In this document: positions 58,097 through 64,000 of the stretch, in pieces
How positions within the stretch are numbered: the stretch's first letter is position 1
How the letters are laid out: each line of letters opens with the position of its first letter
NCBI RefSeq assembly: GCF_042738955.1
Contig: NZ_JBHYHC010000008.1
Span: 1-64,000 of the forward strand
Length of the DNA stretch: 64,000 bases
DNA from: Umezawaea sp042738955
GTDB taxonomy: Bacteria > Actinomycetota > Actinomycetes > Mycobacteriales > Pseudonocardiaceae
Reading direction: 5' to 3'
Notes under the pieces: model-generated
What the model saw: the letters and a program-made list of their open reading frames with translations, nothing else
The model's database searches: none
Told to the model about the DNA's origin: nothing
Program-made: the position numbers and the translations under genes

Positions 58097-58128
58097 ATCC
58101 AGCCCGGTGACTTGTCGCCGGGCTGGAT
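58097..58128 (+). terminator. Terminator after bldM
   Basis: ATCCAGCCCGG (58097-58107) pairs perfectly with CCGGGCTGGAT (58118-58128), ten-base loop, 29 bases past the stop. Confidence 0.8.
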
Positions 58129-58211
58129 ACGGTTGTGCGCGTCGCGCTGGTCAGAGGGGCTGGTTAGGCCCCTCCTTCCGCCATTTGCCCACCCTGCCGG
58201 TACGGTGTGGG

Positions 58212-58227
58212 TCACCAGTACGGGTGA
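58212..58227. promoter_or_regulatory. BldM-type palindrome upstream of sigD
   Basis: TCACCAGTACGGGTGA is a 16-base palindrome of the form TCACC-N6-GGTGA, resembling the site described for BldM homodimers in Streptomyces. It lies 66-81 bases upstream of sigD and 144 after bldM. Identity as a BldM site is an inference. Confidence 0.5.
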
Positions 58228-58292
58228 CGTCGATCGTCGCGTGCTGTTTGTTGTCGATACGCCTAGGCGTAACACCGGGGCTGCTGTCTGCG

Positions 58293-58865
58293 ATGACCAA
58301 CTTGGGGGACGGACTGGACGCCGAAGTAGGCGCGGCCGTCGGAGGCGACAGGCCTGCCACTGAGCGCCTGTTGGCTTCGATCCGTCCCTTGGTGGTGCGG
58401 TACTGCCGCGCCCGAGTCGGAAGACAGGAAAGGTCTTTCGCTTCGGCGGACGACGTGGCCCAGGAGGTGTGTCTCGCGGTGTTGACGGCCCTGCCCAGCT
58501 ACCGCGACCAAGGTCGGCCCTTCCTCGCGTTCGTGTACGGGATCGCCGCGCACAAGGTGGCCGACTCGCATCGGTCCGCCGCGCGCAACCGTTCCGAACC
58601 GGTTCCGGAAGTGCCGGACGCGCCCGAGACCGAAGCGGGTCCTGAACAGCGCGCCATGCAAGGCGAACTCACCGGGCAGATGGCCCAGCTCTTGCGAGTC
58701 CTACCCGAGAAGCAGCGGGAGATCCTCCTGCTCCGGGTGGTGGTCGGGTTGTCGGCCGAGGAGACCGCGGACGCGGTCGGGTCGACTCCCGGAGCGGTCA
58801 GGGTGGCGCAGCACCGCGCGCTGTCCAGGCTTCGCAAGACGTTGGCAGCCGAGGAGGTGGTCTGA
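58293..58865 (+). CDS. sigD: ECF sigma factor SigD
   Basis: 190 residues. Region 2: RPLVVRYCRARVGRQERSF, ADDVAQEVCLAVLTALPSYR, PFLAFVYGIAAHKVADSHR. Region 4: LLRVLPEKQREILLLRVVVG, LSAEETADAVGSTPGAVRVA. It matches SigD of mycobacteria and the SigR-unrelated ECF next to guaB in Streptomyces. ATG 58293 is chosen from the family start; no strong ribosome site. rsdA follows directly. Confidence 0.93.
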   Translation: MTNLGDGLDAEVGAAVGGDRPATERLLASIRPLVVRYCRARVGRQERSFASADDVAQEVCLAVLTALPSYRDQGRPFLAFVYGIAAHKVADSHRSAARNRSEPVPEVPDAPETEAGPEQRAMQGELTGQMAQLLRVLPEKQREILLLRVVVGLSAEETADAVGSTPGAVRVAQHRALSRLRKTLAAEEVV

Positions 58866-59783
58866 GTGGCCGACCAGCACGAGAAGGACAACGGAGAAGT
58901 CGTGCGCGGACAGCACGGGAGAGATCCCCTCCCTTCGGACGATCAGTCGGCGGACTCGGGCGGCGACGCGTTCGCCGCCGGTGACCTGTCCGGCATCCAG
59001 GCCGACGACGCGCTGCTCGACGCGCTCGGCGGCAAGGACCCGGAGCGCGTCGGCGACCTCGTCCAGGACGACCTCAACGCGATGCTGCTGGCGTGGCGGC
59101 ACGACGTGGACAGCCAGGCCATCTCGGACCTGGTGGACACGGACACCGCGCTCGCCACGATCGAGGCCGCCCGTCCGACGCCCCGGTCCCGGCACCGGTT
59201 CCTCATCCCGCTCGCCAGCGCCGCCGCGATCCTGGCGATCGCGTTCACCGGCGTCAGCCTGGTGGCCCGCGACGCCCAGCCCGGCGACCCGCTGTGGGGC
59301 CTCACCCGCGTGCTGTACTCCGACCACGCCCAGTCGGTCGAGGCCGCCGTCGCCGTGAACAGCGACCTGGACGCCGCCCGCGCCGCGCTGCGCGAGGGCA
59401 AGGTCAACGAGGCCAAGGACGCGCTGGACAAGGCGGGCGTCGCCCTGCCGAAGGTGTCCGCCGACGACGGCCACGTGGTCCTGTCCGAGAAGCACACGGC
59501 GCTGCTGGACGAGCTGATCAGCACGACGCCGACCACGCCGGGCACCCCGCAGACCACGACGAAGAAGCCGAAGCCGACGAGGTCCACGGACCCGACGACC
59601 ACGAGCGCGCAGGACACCACGACGGTCGACACGTCGACGTCGACCTCGACGACGACCACCACGCCCTCGCCGCCCCCGCCGACGACGTCCAGCAGCACTC
59701 CGCCGCCCCCGCCGCCGGAGGACACCGGCGCGTCGACGGGCGGAGCCACGGTGCGGTCGGAGAACATCACCCCGACCTCGTAG
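58866..59783 (+). CDS. rsdA: Anti-sigma-D factor RsdA
   Basis: 305 residues. The cytoplasmic domain (1-115) contains DLVQDDLNAMLLAWRHDVDS, the short helical SigD-binding part of RsdA, without a zinc motif. One membrane helix (FLIPLASAAAILAIAFTGVS, about 118-138), an external helical part (PLWGLTRVLYSDHAQSVEAA) and a long Thr/Ser/Pro-rich tail follow. It would hold SigD at the membrane; in mycobacteria release needs proteolysis. GTG 58866 is immediately after the sigD stop. Confidence 0.92.
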   Translation: MADQHEKDNGEVVRGQHGRDPLPSDDQSADSGGDAFAAGDLSGIQADDALLDALGGKDPERVGDLVQDDLNAMLLAWRHDVDSQAISDLVDTDTALATIEAARPTPRSRHRFLIPLASAAAILAIAFTGVSLVARDAQPGDPLWGLTRVLYSDHAQSVEAAVAVNSDLDAARAALREGKVNEAKDALDKAGVALPKVSADDGHVVLSEKHTALLDELISTTPTTPGTPQTTTKKPKPTRSTDPTTTSAQDTTTVDTSTSTSTTTTTPSPPPPTTSSSTPPPPPPEDTGASTGGATVRSENITPTS

Positions 59784-59800
59784 CCCGAGACCCGAGATGT

Positions 59801-59837
59801 GACGAAGCCCGCCCCGGTTTCCGGGGCGGGCTTCGTC
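59801..59837. terminator. Bidirectional terminator after rsdA
   Basis: Perfect 17-base stem (59801-59817 with 59821-59837) with a TTT loop, between the rsdA stop and the stop of the converging gene at 59844. Confidence 0.92.
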
Positions 59838-59843
59838 ACACCG

Positions 59844-60233
59844 TCAGCGGGCGCTCTCGCTCGCGGTGACCCCGTCGGCGTACCCGCGGCAGTACTCCCA
59901 CGTGACGTACGAGGTCGGGTCCGGGTCGTACGCGGGCTCGTGCGGCCGCATGTGGCCGTCGTTGAGCAGCTGCTCCAGGCTGGCGCGCAGGAGCGCCCAG
60001 TCGTGGAAGTGCGGCTCCTCGCATTCGCCGCAGTCCACCACGATTCCCCGCACACCACTGGGTTCCAGCAGCGCTTGGTACACGGCGAGGTCGCTCAGGT
60101 CACCCACGAGTTCGGCGCGTTCCTCGTCGCCCATCTCGGAGTGCTCGTGGTCTTCTTCTGGCTCGACCATGGCCTTCGCGGGATCTTCCGGATCCTCGGC
60201 GAAGGGGTCTGGTGGCAAGGCGTCGTGCGGCAC
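59844..60233 (-). CDS. DUF5319-like protein (Rv3412 homologue)
   Basis: 129 residues, acidic. LPPDPFAEDPEDPAKAMVEP begins the conserved region; GIVVDCGECEEPHFHDWALL has a CxxC and two His that could bind zinc, followed by LLNDGHMRPHEPAYDPDPTS and TWEYCRGYADG. The family is conserved next to sigD/guaB2 in actinobacteria with no known function. GTG 60233 is used. Divergent from guaB. Confidence 0.88.
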   Translation of the reverse strand: MPHDALPPDPFAEDPEDPAKAMVEPEEDHEHSEMGDEERAELVGDLSDLAVYQALLEPSGVRGIVVDCGECEEPHFHDWALLRASLEQLLNDGHMRPHEPAYDPDPTSYVTWEYCRGYADGVTASESAR

Positions 60234-60393
60234 GACCCCGCACGGTACCGGGCGGGACGACCCGACCGCCCAGATACCATGACGTGAACGCCCCAGACCT
60301 GCCAGCAGGGTCGAGAATCAGATGCTGCCCCCAAGCGGAAGCCCGATCCGCTCGCGGTGGGACCGCAGCACGACGGAAGGCTTGTCACCCGCT

Positions 60394-61905
60394 ATGACCA
60401 GCGAGCTCAACGTTGACGGAGTCCCGAGCAAGTTCGCGATGCTGGGACTGACCTTCGATGACGTCCTGTTGCAGCCTGCGGAATCCGACGTCGTGCCCAG
60501 CAACGTCGACACCAGCACCCGGATCTCCCGCAACATCACGCTGCGGATCCCGCTGGCCTCCGCCGCGATGGACACCGTGACCGAGGCGCGGATGGCCATC
60601 TCGATGGCCCGCCAGGGCGGTATCGGCGTGCTGCACCGCAACCTCTCGATCGAGGACCAGGCCAGCCAGGCCGAGACCGTGAAGCGCTCCGAGGCGGGCA
60701 TGGTGACCGACCCGGTGACCTGCACGCCCGAGGACACGATCGCGCACGTGGACGACCTGTGCGCCCGGTACCGGATCTCCGGCGTCCCCGTGACGGACCC
60801 GTCCGGGAAGCTCGTCGGCATCATCACCAACCGCGACATGCGCTTCGAGGTGGACCACAAGCGCAAGGTCAGCGAGGTCATGACCAAGGGCCCGCTGGTC
60901 ACCGCGCAGGTCGGCGTGTCGGCCGAGGCCGCGCTGGGCCTGCTGCGTCGCCACAAGATCGAGAAGCTGCCGATCGTGGACGGCGACGGCAAGCTCCGCG
61001 GCCTGATCACGGTCAAGGACTTCGTCAAGACCGAGCAGTACCCGCTGGCCTCGAAGGACCCCGACGGCAGGCTGCTGTGCGCCGCCGCCGTGGGTGTCGG
61101 CGACGACGCGTTCGCGCGCTCGATGACGCTGGCCGACGCGGGCATCGACGTGCTCATGGTCGACACCGCGCACGGCCACTCGCGCGGCGTGCTGGAGATG
61201 GTCTCGAAGCTCAAGAAGGAACTGGGCGACACCGTGGACGTGGTCGGCGGCAACATCGCCACCCGCCTCGGCGCGCAGGCGCTGGTCGACGCGGGCGCGG
61301 ACGGCGTGAAGGTCGGCGTCGGCCCCGGCTCCATCTGCACGACCCGCGTGGTCGCCGGTGTCGGCGTCCCGCAGATCACCGCGATCCACGAGGCGTACCT
61401 CGCGTGCCGCCCGGCGGGCGTGCCGGTGATCGGCGACGGCGGCATCCAGTACTCCGGCGACATCGCGAAGGCCATCGCGGCCGGTGCGAGCGCCGTCATG
61501 GTCGGCAGCCTGGTCGCGGGCACCGCCGAGGCCCCCGGTGACCTGATCCTGGTCAACGGCAAGCAGTTCAAGACCTACCGCGGCATGGGTTCGCTCGCCG
61601 CGATGTCCGGTCGGGGCGACACCAAGTCGTACTCGAAGGACCGCTACTTCCAGGACGACGTGCTGTCCGAGGACAAGCTCGTGCCGGAGGGCATCGAGGG
61701 CCGCACCCCGTTCCGCGGCCCGCTCGCGCAGGTGGCGTACCAGCTCGTCGGCGGCCTCCGCATGGCGATGGGCTACACGGGTTCCCGCACGATCCCGGAG
61801 CTGCAGAACGCGCAGCTCGTCCGGATCACCGCGGCGGGCCTGAAGGAAAGCCACCCGCACGACATCACGATGACCGTCGAAGCCCCCAACTACACCACCC
61901 GCTGA
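60394..61905 (+). CDS. guaB: Inosine-5'-monophosphate dehydrogenase
   Basis: Oxidises IMP to XMP, first step to GMP. 503 residues: KFAMLGLTFDDVLLQPAESD, two CBS domains (about 105-225, MVTDPVTCTPEDTI, VMTKGPLVTAQVGV), the catalytic loop GVGPGSICTTRVVAG with Cys315, and flap SYSKDRYFQ, EGIEGRTPFRGPL. ATG 60394 is favoured by length; ATG 60322 would add 24 residues and cannot be excluded. Operon with guaB3, 11 bases on. Confidence 0.96.
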   Translation: MTSELNVDGVPSKFAMLGLTFDDVLLQPAESDVVPSNVDTSTRISRNITLRIPLASAAMDTVTEARMAISMARQGGIGVLHRNLSIEDQASQAETVKRSEAGMVTDPVTCTPEDTIAHVDDLCARYRISGVPVTDPSGKLVGIITNRDMRFEVDHKRKVSEVMTKGPLVTAQVGVSAEAALGLLRRHKIEKLPIVDGDGKLRGLITVKDFVKTEQYPLASKDPDGRLLCAAAVGVGDDAFARSMTLADAGIDVLMVDTAHGHSRGVLEMVSKLKKELGDTVDVVGGNIATRLGAQALVDAGADGVKVGVGPGSICTTRVVAGVGVPQITAIHEAYLACRPAGVPVIGDGGIQYSGDIAKAIAAGASAVMVGSLVAGTAEAPGDLILVNGKQFKTYRGMGSLAAMSGRGDTKSYSKDRYFQDDVLSEDKLVPEGIEGRTPFRGPLAQVAYQLVGGLRMAMGYTGSRTIPELQNAQLVRITAAGLKESHPHDITMTVEAPNYTTR

Positions 61906-61916
61906 GAGGATCAAAA

Positions 61917-63050
61917 GTGCGCGATCTGGTCGAGATCGGCATGGGCCGGACCGCGAGGCGGGCCTACGAGCTGGACGACATCGAGATCATCCCCTCCCGG
62001 CGGACGCGTTCGTCGAAGGACGTCTCGACGAGTTGGCAGATCGACGCCTACCGCTTCGACATCCCGCTCATCACCCACCCGACCGACGCCATCGTGTCGC
62101 CGGGCACGGCCGTGGCGGTTGGCGAACTGGGCGGCTTGGGCGTGCTCAACGCGGAGGGCCTCTGGGCCAGGCACGCCAACGTGGAGGAGGCCCTCTTCCG
62201 CCTGGTCGAGGCCACGGAGGACACGGACGACCCCGGAGCCCCGGTCAAGGTCCTCCAGGAACTCCACTCCGCCCCGGTCCGCATCGACCTGGTGGCGGCC
62301 GCCATCAAGGAGGTCCGCGACTCGGGCGTCACGGTGGCGGTCCGCGTCAGCCCCCAGCGAGCCGCTGAACTGACCCCGGACCTCCTCGCCGCGGGCGTGG
62401 AGATCCTGGTCGTGCAGGGCACGATCATCTCCGCGGAACACGTCCTCCGCGACGGCGAACCGCTCAACCTCAAGTCGTTCATCGCCGACCTCGAGGTCCC
62501 GGTGATCGCGGGCGGCGTGGGCGACTACCGCACGGCGATGCACCTGATGCGCACCGGCGCGGCAGGCGTCATCGTCGGCTACGGCTACACCCCCGGCGTC
62601 ACCACGACGGACTCGGTGCTCGGCATCGGCGTCCCCATGGCGACGGCAATCGCCGACGCGGCAGCGGCAAGGCGCGACTACCTCGACGAGACCGGCGGCC
62701 GCTACGTCCACGTCATCGCCGACGGCGGTGCCCTGACCAGCGGCGACATCGCGAAGTCCATCGCCTGCGGCGCGGACGCGGTCATGCTCGGCGAACCACT
62801 GGCCTCCGCCACGGAAGCCCCCGGCCAGGGCCTCTACTGGACGGCAGCCTCGGCCCACCCGTCAGTCCCACGCAGCTTCGTCTCACCCGGCGTGGACCAG
62901 GAAGTAGACCTCCGCACGCTCCTCTTCGGCCCGTCCGTGGACCCGCGCGGCGTCACCAACCTGTTCGGCTCCCTGCGCAGGGCAATGGCCAAGTCCGGCT
63001 ACTCGGACCTGAAGGAATTCCAAAAGGTCGGCCTCACCATCCGAGGCTAA
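61917..63050 (+). CDS. guaB3: GuaB3 family IMP dehydrogenase-related protein
   Basis: 377 residues, TIM barrel without CBS domains. DLVEIGMGRTARRAYELDDI and THPTDAIVSPGTAVAVGELG are typical of GuaB3. At the place of the IMPDH loop GSICTT it reads GYGYTPGVTTTDSVLG, so the catalytic Cys is absent. Cyanobacterial GuaB3 members have been described as GMP reductases; for actinobacterial members the reaction is unsettled. GTG 61917 follows GAGAGGATC. Confidence 0.92.
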   Translation: MRDLVEIGMGRTARRAYELDDIEIIPSRRTRSSKDVSTSWQIDAYRFDIPLITHPTDAIVSPGTAVAVGELGGLGVLNAEGLWARHANVEEALFRLVEATEDTDDPGAPVKVLQELHSAPVRIDLVAAAIKEVRDSGVTVAVRVSPQRAAELTPDLLAAGVEILVVQGTIISAEHVLRDGEPLNLKSFIADLEVPVIAGGVGDYRTAMHLMRTGAAGVIVGYGYTPGVTTTDSVLGIGVPMATAIADAAAARRDYLDETGGRYVHVIADGGALTSGDIAKSIACGADAVMLGEPLASATEAPGQGLYWTAASAHPSVPRSFVSPGVDQEVDLRTLLFGPSVDPRGVTNLFGSLRRAMAKSGYSDLKEFQKVGLTIRG

Positions 63051-63086
63051 CGACAAGAATTTAAAAGAAGAATTTTTGAAAAGATA

Positions 63087-63133
63087 AAAGCAATGGGCAC
63101 CTTCCAAGCATCTCGGGAGGTGCCCATTGCTTT
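63087..63133 (+). terminator. Terminator after guaB3
   Basis: Perfect 16-base stem (63087-63102 with 63118-63133), 15-base loop, T-rich end. It is preceded by a strikingly A-rich stretch (63056-63090) unlike the rest of the window. Confidence 0.9.
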
Positions 63134-63170
63134 GTCGACCACGTCGGCGCAGGCAGGGACTGGTTGGAAC

Positions 63171-63289
63171 GTGGCCGATTTTATTTGGGGGATTTGCCCC
63201 TTAAAATTGGAGATCGGGCAGGGCTTTGGGGCACTGCCTTTTGGCCCGATCAAGGGGCAAATCTAGGGGCTCCAAATCAAATCGGCCAC
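63171..63289. repeat. 119-base palindromic repeat, copy 2 (complete)
   Basis: Ends GTGGCCGATTT (63171-63181) and AAATCGGCCAC (63279-63289) are inverted repeats, and ATTTGG/CCAAAT, ATTTGCCCCTT/AAGGGGCAAAT and GATCGGGC/GCCCGATC continue the pairing inward. Bases 63222-63289 recur at 1-68. With the terminator it fills the 397-base gap 63051-63447; 63290-63447 has only weaker similarity to 69-140 and no gene. Confidence 0.8.
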
Positions 63290-63447
63290 AGCGGGCTGGA
63301 AATCGAAGCCGCTGACCGACCAGGCTGGGACCGAGAGCCAGGGGTGACCCTGCTGGATCAAGGGTCGAGGGGTGGCCCCGCTGGACCAAGAGGCAAGGGC
63401 AAGGGGCCGCTGGTCACAGGCCAGCGACCCCACCAACCCCACAGGCC

Positions 63448-63876
63448 CTACTTCCGCTGCTCAGCCGCCCTCTTCCGCAGTTCCCCCTCAGCAGCCCTCA
63501 ACTCCGGCGTCAGGTTGTCCCCGAAGTCATCCGCCTCGAACACCTGCCGAATCTCGATCTCCGACTCGGCCCCATCCGGATTGGGCACCTGCCGAATCCA
63601 CTCCACGGCCTCTTCCCGAGACCCCACCTGAAGAATCCAAAACCCCGCGATGAGTTCCTTCGTCTCGGTGAACGGCCCATCGACGACAGTCGTCCCGGAA
63701 GCCGAGAACCGAACCTTCGCCCCCTTGGAACTGTCCCGCAGCCCTTCCCCGGCCACCAACACCCCGGCGTCCACGAGCTTCGCGTTGAATGCCCCCATCT
63801 CCGCCAACAACTGCTCGCTGGGCAGCACCCCGGCTTCAGTCTCGGGAGTCGCCTTGATCAACGCCATGAACCGCAT
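63448..63876 (-). CDS. YCII-domain (DGPF) protein
   Basis: 142 residues, MRFMALIKATPETEAG, GEGLRDSSKGAKVRF, VVDGPFTETKELIAGFWILQV with the DGPF motif, then IEIRQVFEADDFG. These dimeric ferredoxin-like proteins are often co-encoded with sigma factors; activity is unknown. ATG 63876 follows GGAGG by eight bases. Its ATG overlaps the stop of the upstream GNAT gene by one base. Confidence 0.9.
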   Translation of the reverse strand: MRFMALIKATPETEAGVLPSEQLLAEMGAFNAKLVDAGVLVAGEGLRDSSKGAKVRFSASGTTVVDGPFTETKELIAGFWILQVGSREEAVEWIRQVPNPDGAESEIEIRQVFEADDFGDNLTPELRAAEGELRKRAAEQRK

Positions 63877-64000
63877 CAGTGATCCTCCAAGTCGGTAGCA
63901 AGAACCGCCCACAACTGCTCGTCGTACCGAGCACCCTCGAAGAGCCACGCCCCCCGGAGCACCCCTTCCAGCACCATCCCCAACCGCGCCGCCACCGCCG
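63876..64000 (-). CDS. GNAT acetyltransferase, C-terminal part (runs off the window)
   Basis: The last 41 codons of a minus-strand gene: AVAARLGMVLEGVLRGAWLF, then EGARYDEQLWAVLATDLEDH and stop. This matches the end of RimJ/RimL-type acetyltransferases (LGM..EG.LR...). Its stop and the YCII start overlap (TGATG), so the two are co-translated. The active-site part is outside the window. Confidence 0.75.
   Translation of the reverse strand, partial: AVAARLGMVLEGVLRGAWLFEGARYDEQLWAVLATDLEDH

Noticed and set aside
1..63289. The two repeat copies as attachment sites of an integrated element
   Set aside because: The enclosed genes are conserved housekeeping genes in ancestral order, with no integrase or phage genes, and the repeat is itself palindromic.

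Overview
The window is GC-rich actinobacterial chromosome. Long open frames run antisense to real genes, GTG starts and 4-base stop/start overlaps (ATGA, GTGA) are frequent, and the gene order matches the segment of the Mycobacterium tuberculosis chromosome from infA/rpmJ through the ESX-4 locus, rplM-rpsI, glmM, glmS, alr, tsaB/D/E and groES-groEL1 to whiB3, sigD and guaB2/guaB3. BldM, the MerR/B12-like gene and the style of the regulators suggest a filamentous, sporulating member of the Pseudonocardiales (Saccharothrix/Actinosynnema/Lentzea type). The genus is an inference. No rRNA, tRNA, CRISPR array, transposase or prophage was seen.

1-5.6 kb: end of the large ribosomal-protein cluster (infA, rpmJ, rpsM, rpsK, rpsD, rpoA, rplQ, truA), with strong hairpins between several genes. 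5.65-8.3 kb: a compact EndoU-type nuclease gene with a coupled small partner gene (probable toxin/immunity), then a secreted subtilisin-like protease.

8.5-30.5 kb: an ESX-4-type type VII secretion locus. It has eccE plus a companion gene, eccB, a small YxxxE protein with a large WXG protein, mycP, eccD, eccC, two tandem BTAD/NB-ARC/TPR regulators, an Rv3446c-like Hsp70-fold membrane protein, a small acidic-tailed protein and the two WXG100 proteins. The core keeps mycobacterial ESX-4 order; the regulator pair, eccE and the large substrate candidates are additions.

30.7-38.9 kb: rplM-rpsI and glmM, then a second secretion-substrate cassette (small YxxxD protein, 923-residue WXG protein with repeats, coiled-coil acidic-tail protein), a Pro-rich membrane protein and a hydrolase. 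The cassette resembles the one between eccB and mycP, including a shared GGGMMGG-type tail motif.

38.9-53 kb: glmS behind a DasR-like operator, a 167-base palindromic element, NAD(P)HX repair enzyme, alr, hydrolase, tsaE; on the other strand merR-thioredoxin-acyl-CoA synthetase-carboxyltransferase; then tsaB-rimI-tsaD and CIRCE-groES-groEL1.

53-64 kb: an ECF sigma factor with a membrane partner, a WhiB3/WhiD-type protein, a MerR/B12-like regulator, bldM, sigD-rsdA, a DUF5319-like protein, guaB and guaB3, a palindromic repeat also found at base 1, and a YCII/GNAT pair running off the end.
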